Below are positions 56,034 to 64,000 of a stretch of 64,000 bases of DNA, one piece after another. The notes under the pieces were generated by a model. That model saw nothing but the letters and a program-made list of their open reading frames with translations. It was not told the origin of the DNA and ran no database searches. The DNA comes from Hoplostethus atlanticus (Eukaryota > Chordata > Actinopteri > Trachichthyiformes > Trachichthyidae). Both the position numbers and the translations under genes were made by a program. Location: NCBI GenBank assembly GCA_034670405.1, contig JAXDDX010000002.1, forward strand, positions 6,105,501 through 6,169,500, read 5' to 3'. The stretch's first letter is position 1. Each line of letters opens with the position of its first letter.

Positions 56034-56480
56034 TACACGTTCAAACACACATACAAAACAACCCTATATATATACATGGGAATCTCACCGGCACTACAGA
56101 TTGGCACTCCTCCTTGCACCTTATATATTTGCAGGTATATAGTCAGCATCTGTTTTCTAAACTTCATCTGAGACAAAGAGAAATACAAGAAAATAAACCT
56201 ACACCACTAGTCTCTATGAACCCATGGGGCGCCAGGAAAGGGTGGGGGAGAGTGTGAAGAGACTTGCAAAGGTGAACAGGTGAAAGAGAAAAGCAGACGA
56301 GTGTAGCTTTTCCTGCCACCTCTCCACCCTTCCATGCTCCCCCCATCCCTGCATCACCTCGCCTCGGGGGGTTGAACAACTGCTCTTGATGGGGGGGCAA
56401 GTGTTCTCTCTGTTCTCTCAGTGCCTCTGGGTGTACTACCGACTCTCACTACCCTGGCGATCTCCTGCCGTCTCACTATC
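56034..56480. other. Unique non-coding DNA
   Basis: No gene recognised. A minus-strand frame here is Arg/Gly/Pro-rich from GC content. Confidence 0.5.
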
Positions 56481-56481
56481 T

Positions 56482-56505
56482 CAGACACACACACACACAC
56501 ACACA
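56482..56505. repeat. (CA)n microsatellite
   Basis: About 12 CA units ending in CGCATGCAC. Confidence 0.93.
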
Positions 56506-56639
56506 CGCATGCACTCCCGCACAGAGAAACACGTACGAACGCACAAGAATGTTGCAACGTCTGAACTCACACCCTCTTTGCTCTCTGCTCCCTCTCATCT
56601 TCCTATGTGGGGCTCTTTGTAGCCGCTGTGCCTGAGCTT

Positions 56640-56797
56640 GGTGAGGAGGAGAGGGAGAACAAAGGCAGGGGGAAAAAAGAAGGATGGAGAAAAGAGGGCT
56701 GAGGTGGTGGTGGTGGAGTAAAAGGGGGGGGGGAGGGATGAATGAGAGGAGCTAGCATTCACATTGTGTTGAGAGTGTCTCCTGTTGTTGCTTGCAG
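56640..56797. other. Purine-rich low-complexity stretch
   Basis: GA and GGT units, with a nine-G run near 56725. Confidence 0.7.
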
Positions 56798-56905
56798 AGC
56801 GTCGGTCGGCAAGCGTTTGTGCACCACAGCTTGATTTGGGGGTCGTCCCCAGCTGCGCGTGGAGACAGCAGCATGGAGACGTGGCAGAGACTCTAATTAG
56901 ACGGG
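56798..56905 (+). other. Possible exon after a strong acceptor
   Basis: Acceptor GTCTCCTGTTGTTGCTTGCAG (AG 56796-56797; 21-base tract shown as TCCTGTTGTTGCTTGCAG) precedes about 100 GC-rich bases open in two frames, one starting SVGRQAFVHHSLIWGSSPAA and ending at TAA (56894-56896). No donor is found before the stops. Terminal exon or chance. Confidence 0.15.
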
Positions 56906-57019
56906 CCTAAGTGTGCTGAACTGAGGGAGAACCCCGGAGCGCAAGCAAACGCTGCACAGCCCCCCTGCAAACAGAGAGGGAGGAGAGCCCCAGCAGTAAT
57001 TACAACGTTTCACAAACCA

Positions 57020-57240
57020 AGCAAGACACCTCCAGGAAGTTTTCAATCAGAGAAATCCTCTTGGACTCACTGGGGAGCTGGAGAAGAGATGCATTTCATT
57101 AACCCTCACTGTAGGGCCTTTTTAAAGAAGGGGAGATTAAGCTTTGACTCGGCGAGGTCATCCTGTGATGTCCTGTAATAGCATGCCTGTCTACTGTGAT
57201 TCAGCATTGCCAGCCAAAATATGTTGGGCACAGCATCTCC
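57020..57240. promoter_or_regulatory. Candidate conserved non-coding element
   Basis: Repeat-free block with TTTCAATCAGAGAAATCC, GCATTTCATTAACCC, GGGGAGATTAAGC and TGTGATTCAGCATTGCC. Conservation is inferred. Confidence 0.33.
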
Positions 57241-58152
57241 AGTGAAAGCTAGAACTTCTCAAATTATATGAAATGGTTCAAGGCTCATGATTTAAATTCA
57301 GGGCTAAAGACAGACCTGAGTTATGAGCACGCTTGATGTTTAACAATACAAAACCAAATAAATCAAATCTCACTAATCATCCCAGAGCACTGGGGACATT
57401 AAAACGCAGTTCAGAGATGTGCTGAAAAGGTGTAGGTTGCATTAAAACATTTCACCCTGTTTTCACTCTTAGATGATGTATTAATGTAAATAAATATATT
57501 TACACCACATGTTTCTTCTGGCCACTGGGCAGCCATTGGCAAATTGAAATTGTGTGAATGTCTTTTTGGCTTTTGAAGGGATGGATGTAATATTGGGATG
57601 GGATTCATTGAATTTGGATAATGGTGTTAATGTAATGTTAATACTGGTCTTTGGTTGAATCTTCACTAAAGGTATTTGGCGTCCTCCTGGACGCTGGCAG
57701 TGCCAGTATGTGGATCTGGAATAGATCCATGCTAATGGGGCTGCTGCTTGTTGCCACCATGCAGTTTGTTGACAAGGGAATGTGAAATTCTACACTTCGT
57801 CAGAATCATATGGGTTCTACCGTAAACAATTTGAACAGGGAAAAATCATGAACAGGTCTTACAATCATAATCATTTTCATGAGTTCGGAATTGTCAGCAG
57901 TGAGATACTATATAAGGATAATAAAAAGGAATATAAAGGACTTTTTCTTCAAACCCTTGTTAAATACGTAAGAATACATTGGCTAGATTAAATGTGATAG
58001 ACAAAACAAAATGAGGACTTTAGTGAGATTGCAGATTTCAAACTATGATTGATCCCATTAATAGCAGTCAGTGCTTTACTGTGAAGTTCCACAATATATA
58101 CAATGCACACTGCAGTCATGGGGGTGGGATGATGCTTGTTTGCAACCAACTG

Positions 58153-58156
<4 letters not shown>
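57241..58156. other. AT-rich unique DNA
   Basis: No gene or repeat family recognised. Confidence 0.5.

Positions 58157-58191
<35 letters not shown>
58157..58191. repeat. (GT)n microsatellite
   Basis: Seventeen pure GT units. Confidence 0.96.
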
Positions 58192-58194
<3 letters not shown>

Positions 58195-58890
58195 TGTAAT
58201 GCATGACACAAACATCCAGAGCAAAGGTGTTAAGGCACTTTCACCTGTCTCAAGTCAGAACATACACACACATACACAGATGCATACACACACTGTGGCA
58301 TGTGTCATGGAAAATAGATGTGTGAGATGTGTGAACGCTGCATCAATTATCCTACCAACTTCCCTCGGCAAATTAGAAAGAGATAATTATGTCTTACTTA
58401 TTTTTCTCCTATGTCTGTCTTTTTCTCTTTTGGCATGGGTAGTGGCAGTTGTCATGGAGTGCATGTAAAATCATCTGTGCAGGTACAAATGTCTAATCTA
58501 TGCTTTTCCTGTTGGGATTAGCCGAGGATGCTGTGGTACGCCTGTCACAAAGTATTAGGGAGGAGAAAAGAGGAACAGGAGCAATATGGGACACCTACAA
58601 CTTTGCTGCCAGACCACATATATGAAGAAAAAAATAAAAGTTCAACTTTTACTGCAGTTTGTGCTTGTAGCACACAAGAGTGGACTTACAAAACAAAAAG
58701 CATCTTGGAATGGTACATTTTCAAAATGACAACAATTTATATTACATGAATTGAAATGAAGTACTTCAGTGATAAATGCACAAATAAACCTTTTTCACTT
58801 ACATTTGTCTATATATTATTTGCTAACATCTGAAATGTGAATTTGTATTAGCTTTATCTGCTGCTCTTCACTAAAACCCACATACTATTA
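58192..58890. other. Unique non-coding DNA
   Basis: Short CA stretches at 58263-58292. No gene recognised. Confidence 0.5.
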
Positions 58891-59330
58891 CTTTTCCGCA
58901 GAGACGGTAATTACAATCACACTAAATAGGCTTGAACCGTATCAAAAATTAATTAATACCAAATTTTATTTGGGTTATCCATTGCTAAAACACATGGTTT
59001 TTGCATGCTAATGCCACATGTTTTGAAACATTCCTGCAATTCAATTACTTGGGAATATCATTAAAGGCAACAAATTTACAGTTTAATTTGTGTGGACTAT
59101 TTAAGTCGCTCCAGAGCCACAGAATCCCCCTCCTCAGTAAGTGGATTAATTAATTTGAATCAATAAAGTCTCTCAGTCGGGTTGCACCCCTCTCAAATAA
59201 ATAACTAACTCCACACACAGCCTTATCAGCTGCAATGAGGGTCCAAGCCCTTGCTTTCCAGCTCAAGAAGGAACTTTTGCTGAGACAATTAATGGCAGAG
59301 GATTTCCGCCTTGTCTTTTGCTCTTTCAGC
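58891..59330. promoter_or_regulatory. Candidate conserved non-coding element
   Basis: Long repeat-free AT-rich block with GGTAATTACAATCAC, AAAATTAATTAATACC, TTTTGCATGCTAATGCC (POU-like), GCAATTCAATTACTTGG, GTGGATTAATTAATTTG and ACAATTAATGGC. It has the highest density of TAATTA-type cores in the window, as in developmental enhancers. Conservation is inferred. Confidence 0.42.
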
Positions 59331-60063
59331 TTTTTTTTAATTGTATAGAATGTTTATTTTCCTGTTTGTTTTGCAACAAAAATGTTTTGTTGGTGAATTC
59401 CACTGTTTTGTCTCCTATTTTTAGGCAATATCAAGCCTGTACTTACAGAACTCTTACAGAACGCATTTATTTTGAAAAAACAATCTGTTTTTCTCCGGAG
59501 GACATGAAATAATACTATACAGCAGGAGACCGAGTTACTAGATGAGTCACTATGACTACCCAGCAATGTAAAATTCATGTAAAGAACAATATTCAGCCTC
59601 CACACGTCAGTGTTAAACATTGGTTTTGCTGTTTTAATGTCATTTTAGATTATGGGAAAAGCATAAAAGTGCTTTGCTACGCCTTAACACATAAAACAGC
59701 TCGAATGGATTAGATTTCTGTGTGCTCCCTTAAAGTTGTAAAGGAGATCATTCATGGTACATTTGATTCCTACTTTCAATTAAGGATTTAGTACAGCTGT
59801 CTTTAAACATAAAGATTATATTGTGTGATTTGTGTCTACTTTCTTTGCTGGTTTCTATGAGGCAAGCCCAGTTTAGTTTTGATACTCATGGGAGAGTCTG
59901 TCTGAAAATAGAGTTGACAGATCAGTCTTATTCATAGTCAGTCAGAGGGTGTTTGGCACGGTGTGAGAACATGATGTGCATCAGTGTAATGGTTCTGTGT
60001 AATGGATTTTGTGAATAGACAGGTAACAACATTATCTTTCATTTAAGTATAGAGCCTACTGCA
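59331..60063. other. AT-rich unique DNA
   Basis: No gene or repeat family recognised. Confidence 0.5.
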
Positions 60064-60130
60064 TGTCCCATCTGTCTTTCTGTCTGTCTGTCTGTCTGTT
60101 TCTCTCTTTCCCTCTTTCTCTCCTTCTCTC

Positions 60131-60177
<47 letters not shown>

Positions 60178-60197
60178 CCCTCTCTCTCTCTCCTTCA
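60064..60197. repeat. (CTGT)n then (CT)n microsatellite
   Basis: CTGT units at about 60080-60099, then CT with CCCT and CGCT steps to 60195. It ends TCTCCTTCAG, an acceptor-like end. Confidence 0.95.
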
Positions 60198-60249
60198 GCC
60201 GTGGTGAGGAATCTGATGCAGAGGTGTTGCATTTCTGTTTGTCTGTCAG

Positions 60250-60343
60250 AAGTCCAGTTGGGAAAATCTGAACAGCCACACTTGTCCTCAAACAGCGAAC
60301 TGTTCAACATGGAAAGCTTATGACAGGAACCATTATTTATCAG
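60250..60343 (+). other. Possible 94-nt exon, first of a phase-compatible pair
   Basis: Acceptor GCATTTCTGTTTGTCTGTCAG (AG 60248-60249; strong pyrimidine tract TTTCTGTTTGTCTGTCAG) and donor TTATCAG then GTAACC (GT 60344-60345). The frame from base 1 is open across it (begins KSSWENLNSHTCPQTANCST) and leaves one base. The other frames stop. Unrecognised peptide. Confidence 0.2.
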
Positions 60344-60550
60344 GTAACCAAAGACTGTATGCATTAAGGATCTGAGAACAAGAATGATGTAAGACCAGTG
60401 TGAAGTTTCTATGAAGATTGGGTTCATCTGGTGACAACTACAGGCTTGATGCAAAATGGCCCTGATCAGTGTTTTTTTTTCATTTGGGGCTACAACACAA
60501 AAAGATGCAGTTGTTGAAATTCAGTGTAGTTGCTAAATTACTCCCAACAG

Positions 60551-60606
60551 TTAAGAAATCAACCATTCACTCATTCCTGTTCGGCCTTTGCTTTATTGAA
60601 CCAAAG
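60551..60606 (+). other. Possible 56-nt exon, second of a phase-compatible pair
   Basis: Acceptor TAAATTACTCCCAACAG (AG 60549-60550) and donor GAACCAAAG then GTAAAG (GT 60607-60608). It begins 207 bases after the previous possible exon. The one base left there plus the first two here make a codon, and the frame continues open (KKSTIHSFLFGLCFIEPK) to end exactly in phase. No family recognised. Confidence 0.2.
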
Positions 60607-61592
60607 GTAAAGACACCCTCTCATACTAAATTGTTTTATTTACTCTCGTCTTCAACCAAAATATCAACCTTGGGAGAAATGCTGCTTAAACCGCCTGTGA
60701 GGAATGACAGTAAATATAACATGGCGTATTGGTTTAAAGTACTCTAAACAGATGGTTCACAAAAGACGGGCTGTTTTCCGATGGGGAGACTGTGGGTTTG
60801 CCTTATTAGATTGACACATCTGTGTTGTAAATCAGCAGCCAAACCTGGTCCTTGGATTCCAATCAAAATCACAAGGAAGTGGAGTTAAGAGGGATCATAT
60901 GAAAGAAGTAAGAGTATCAGTGGATGTCCTCCACTTTCAGAAGGATACATAGACTCCACTGAAAAAACTAAGCAGGTATTCCTAGTTCTAGTTGCTCAGT
61001 TGCTGTTGTTACAGTGGTTCACCGATGCTCAGTATTCAGGATAGAGCAGGCCTTACTGAATATAGGCCTACAAATACATCCACAATCCTTAGCTCATCCA
61101 AAATGTTTGCTTCATAGGGGGGAAGTATATTCTGAAACCAAATGTACTTAAAATATGACACCCTATTCTTACAAAATAACTAATGGAATAAAATAAAATT
61201 GTATTATGGTTTAATAAGTTATACTATTGCTAACAAAAAAGTATTTGCTTATAATGAGAGAATCTGCTGAGTTTTTGCAGGTAGGATTTTTTTTTTTATT
61301 ACCCAAAATGAAGCTACAAAATTTACGCACAAAAGCTCTCATGTATTTTCTGTGACACTGTCTTGTGATGAATCTGTCCTGATGTGCAGGCCTTGGCTCT
61401 GGGTCATTCTGAGAGCTGATGGATTGGAACAGGTATTGGAGTCAGAACCGAGGGCGCATGTTCCATTTGAACAGTTCTCTTAGATCTTTTCTAATGAGGC
61501 TGAAACCGCAAGCCAAAGCTGTTTGATTTGCCAGCAGAAATGAAGCATCACATTTGTTTATAACAAGCTGCATTAGCTAATCAGTCTGCGCA
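60607..61592. other. AT-rich unique DNA
   Basis: No gene or repeat family recognised. Confidence 0.5.
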
Positions 61593-61619
61593 TGTGTGTG
61601 TGTGTGTGTGTGTGTGTGT
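61593..61619. repeat. (GT)n microsatellite
   Basis: About 13 GT units. Confidence 0.95.
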
Positions 61620-62540
61620 ATGACCATTCTTTGACAATTACTCTGGCAGTGACTGCCACAGATCTCTTATTTCTGTCCTTGGAGAAGCCTCTAAAAACGT
61701 AATTTCCATCATCCCTGCCATCACACTGATTGTGAATTTTAGCTTCAAATGATGCCTGAGAAAAGCATTGATTTTTGCAGGTAACTTCTGAAGACACAAT
61801 CCTAAGAGACTAGTTATTAGCTAGTAATATTCAATACTTTTCTTCTGTACTGAAATATTTAATACTAAACACTGAGACATCTGCATGTATATTAATGCAC
61901 TATATACATATTTTTAAAAGAAATATATATATATTTATAGTATAGATATATGTATATATTTTTCAGTCCTTTAATTCCAGGACCAAAAAATTAAAAAAAA
62001 ATAGAGAATGATCTGAACAGATTTTTAGACACTTTTCTTTGGTTGGGAGAGTGGTGGGCACTTTAACCTAAAACACTGTAATGGGTGAACCCTCAGGGGG
62101 TGTTCTGGCAATCCACAAGCATCTGCTCAGAACAGCACTACGACAATCTCAGCTTAACCAAGAGCTGCCCTTTAAAAAAGCTTTTACCCCTCAGTGGCTT
62201 TACACAGAAGCGGCAAGTACTGGACTTGAGAAATGACAGAAAATCAATATCATGTAGGGCCAGAGCTACAGCCAAAACTAGTAATCACTCAGTGGTACTC
62301 AGGTCACAGTAACTAGTCCAACTGTATAAACCAGTGCTGGTAAACCAAGTACATGTGCCATGAATGTTTTGTGCAAGAAATTAAGACTTTTGATTCTTGA
62401 CTTTTGTTTTTCTACAAATTGATCACCTACCATCCAGCATTCTCAGCTTGAGCCTCTTGGCATATTGTCATTATCCTCTAGAAACCTTGTGATTCAGGTT
62501 TGTTTTTATTGTAAAATGAAATACAGAACAAAAACAATCA
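61620..62540. other. AT-rich unique DNA
   Basis: TA-rich low-complexity stretch at 61905-61965 (ATATATATATTTATAG). No gene recognised. Confidence 0.5.
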
Positions 62541-62862
62541 CTTGAACTTCCACTCATGGAGTGGCAATTCAGTCGGATGTGGCCATAATCCACCAACAGT
62601 GCAGTGCATTATGGAGGACTCAGGGATCTTCCTCTCCATCTTGGTGGATCCATCTGTCAGTCTTTGCCAGCGCTGTGCTGCTTTCTCTGGCACATTTGAC
62701 AGCGCCACTCCTCAGCCAGATTACAAAATTACACAAATGTTAGGGTGGAAAGGTGTAATTGAAGATGGCAAAGGGCTGATTGGGAGACATTTAAATGATT
62801 ATTCTCCACTGTTCAACATACAGGGCGTGTGGCAGAGGCCACGGAGAGAACCACTTTGAAAT
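62541..62862 (+). other. Repeat-free block with a 105-codon open frame
   Basis: An ATG at 62542 opens 105 codons to 62859 (begins MNFHSWSGNSVGCGHNPPTV) without low-complexity composition. No domain is recognised, the start lacks a strong context and a second frame is also open for 60 codons. The DNA itself (GGCCATAATCCACC, GGTGTAATTGAAG, ATTTAAATGATTATTC) looks like a conserved non-coding element, which can stay open by chance. Confidence 0.2.
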
Positions 62863-62896
62863 GATTACTGCTTCTGACAGCAGGATGACAAGTCCA

Positions 62897-62985
62897 ACCC
62901 CCCCCCCCTCCCTTTCTCTTTCTGTCTCTCGCTCTCTCTCTCTTCTTTCTTTCTCTCTATGAATGTGTGTGTGTGTGTGTCTCTG
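62897..62985. repeat. Poly(C), (CT)n and (GT)n compound tract
   Basis: Ten or more C from 62899, CT-type to about 62958, GT from 62964 to 62980, then imperfect GT to about 63090. Confidence 0.92.
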
Positions 62986-63090
62986 TATGTTGTGTATGTG
63001 TTTGCATATACTGTGTTTGTTTGGGTACTGTATGAGCATCTCTCAATGTGTGTCTTTGTCTGCATGTATTCGTCAGGATGTGTGTGCATG

Positions 63091-64000
63091 CTAGTGATAT
63101 GGCCGGGGGCCATGCATATACATAGGCCCTGTGGAGTTTCTAACTCAGAGCCAACACAAACTAGAGAGGATTTACATCAGCCAGATTACAGTACTGCCAC
63201 CATGACAGGATCTAATGGAGGAAACAAGACACCTCTTAATGAAGACGCTAATTTAAGAAATATCGCACTGTGTTCTGAAATATAAATATCAGATGGAGAT
63301 GCAAAAAGGGGGAGGGAAGACGTGGCCTGACACAGGGGCGTCCTCTGTTATTTGGTTGTATTCATTACTGGGTTGTATTTAATGAGATCTTTCAAAGAAA
63401 ATCAAATCTCAGAGTTTTTTGTAACAAACTTGTAAATTTCACTTGTGCCTGACATTTACAGTACATCCTTGCTAATCCGAATTCCTTGAGATTCAGACTA
63501 GTTAAATGCAAGTGAATGAAGTGAAGTAGAACGCCAAAGGTTTCTTGGATTGTGAAACAGACAGATGTAGTCCAAATCCCTGTACGGTCTAAATTAAAGT
63601 AAATATAGTAGTAGCATATAGCCAAGGGAAATATGTATCACAACTGTAAACTGCAGAAAATAAATCACAAAAGAATCCGTGCATATTTTGTTCATTATTG
63701 CCATATGGTTAACCATCCTATATATTCCTGTTATTGTGTGCAGGTAGGAGTCAGAATTGAGCTTTTAGGGAACTTTAGCAACTTTTCAAGCGGGTGCATA
63801 CACAGATACAACCAGGAAAGCACACTACGACAACAAAGACTCCTGCCTAGTTTGTTTATGTATTTCTTTATTTATTATTTCTCTTTCTATTATTCTCCCA
63901 TTCTACAGCAAACATGCCTAACCAAAATAACTGTGGTGCATAACCTACACAGAAGTATCACACTTTTCCTCTTGCAATTCATTTTTGATGGCTGTGGTTT
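63091..64000. other. Unique non-coding DNA
   Basis: No gene recognised. GTGTGCAG-GTAGGAG near 63738-63752 is a lone splice-like site. The window ends in AT-rich DNA. Confidence 0.5.

Noticed and set aside
1-64000. tRNA, rRNA, microRNA or CRISPR loci
   Set aside because: I scanned for B-box-like GGTTCGANNCC, several well-known vertebrate microRNA seeds with pairing arms, and spaced direct repeats, and saw none. A covariance-model search would be decisive.

Overview
This window looks like vertebrate, most probably teleost fish, non-coding nuclear DNA. It is dense in dinucleotide microsatellites (CA/GT and CT/GA runs every one to two kilobases, plus two long CTAT tracts). It carries short non-autonomous DNA transposons of kinds common in fish, and a dispersed motif around CATTTAGCAG...AAAGCGACTTAC that I know from many teleost genomes. 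I see no bacterial, phage or organellar organisation and no operons. I found no protein gene I can name. Almost all long open frames are readings of CA, GA or CT repeats.

Layout. 1-9 kb: single-copy DNA with CT, CA and GT runs, a forkhead-site hairpin near 2.15 kb and a possible non-coding or 5' exon at 6850-6971. 9.2-9.7 kb: a MITE with TTAA ends. 10.6-12.3 kb: a conserved-looking AT-rich block. 12.3-14.5 kb: GT and CA runs in inverted orientation, an 11-bp minisatellite and a locally duplicated single-copy element. 15-31 kb: mostly unique DNA with several conserved-looking blocks (about 16.7, 20.8, 26.4, 29.4 and 30.1 kb) separated by microsatellites, and possible short exons near 15.5, 18.3 and 24.6 kb. 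31-47 kb: CTAT, GAT and GGAGA tracts, a cysteine-rich possible exon at 33.3 kb, a second TTAA MITE at 37.2 kb, a possible terminal exon at 37.8 kb and a G-rich run at 40.3 kb. 47-50 kb: conserved-looking blocks. 50.9-56.0 kb: a transposon-rich segment with a hAT-like element with target-site duplications, a fish dispersed repeat, a large foldback element and a Tc1/mariner-like MITE. 56-64 kb: unique AT-rich DNA with conserved-looking blocks at 57.1, 58.9 and 62.6 kb and a phase-compatible pair of possible exons at 60.25-60.6 kb.

Interpretation (inference): this is either a gene desert or the inside of a very large intron, probably with cis-regulatory elements. The possible exons rest only on splice-site and reading-frame logic. 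Such pairs occur by chance in 64 kb, so all have low confidence. I did not find a convincing new biological system. The best-supported unusual structures are the foldback element with a perfect 72-bp repeated core, the transposon cluster around it, and the duplicated element at 12.9/14.4 kb.
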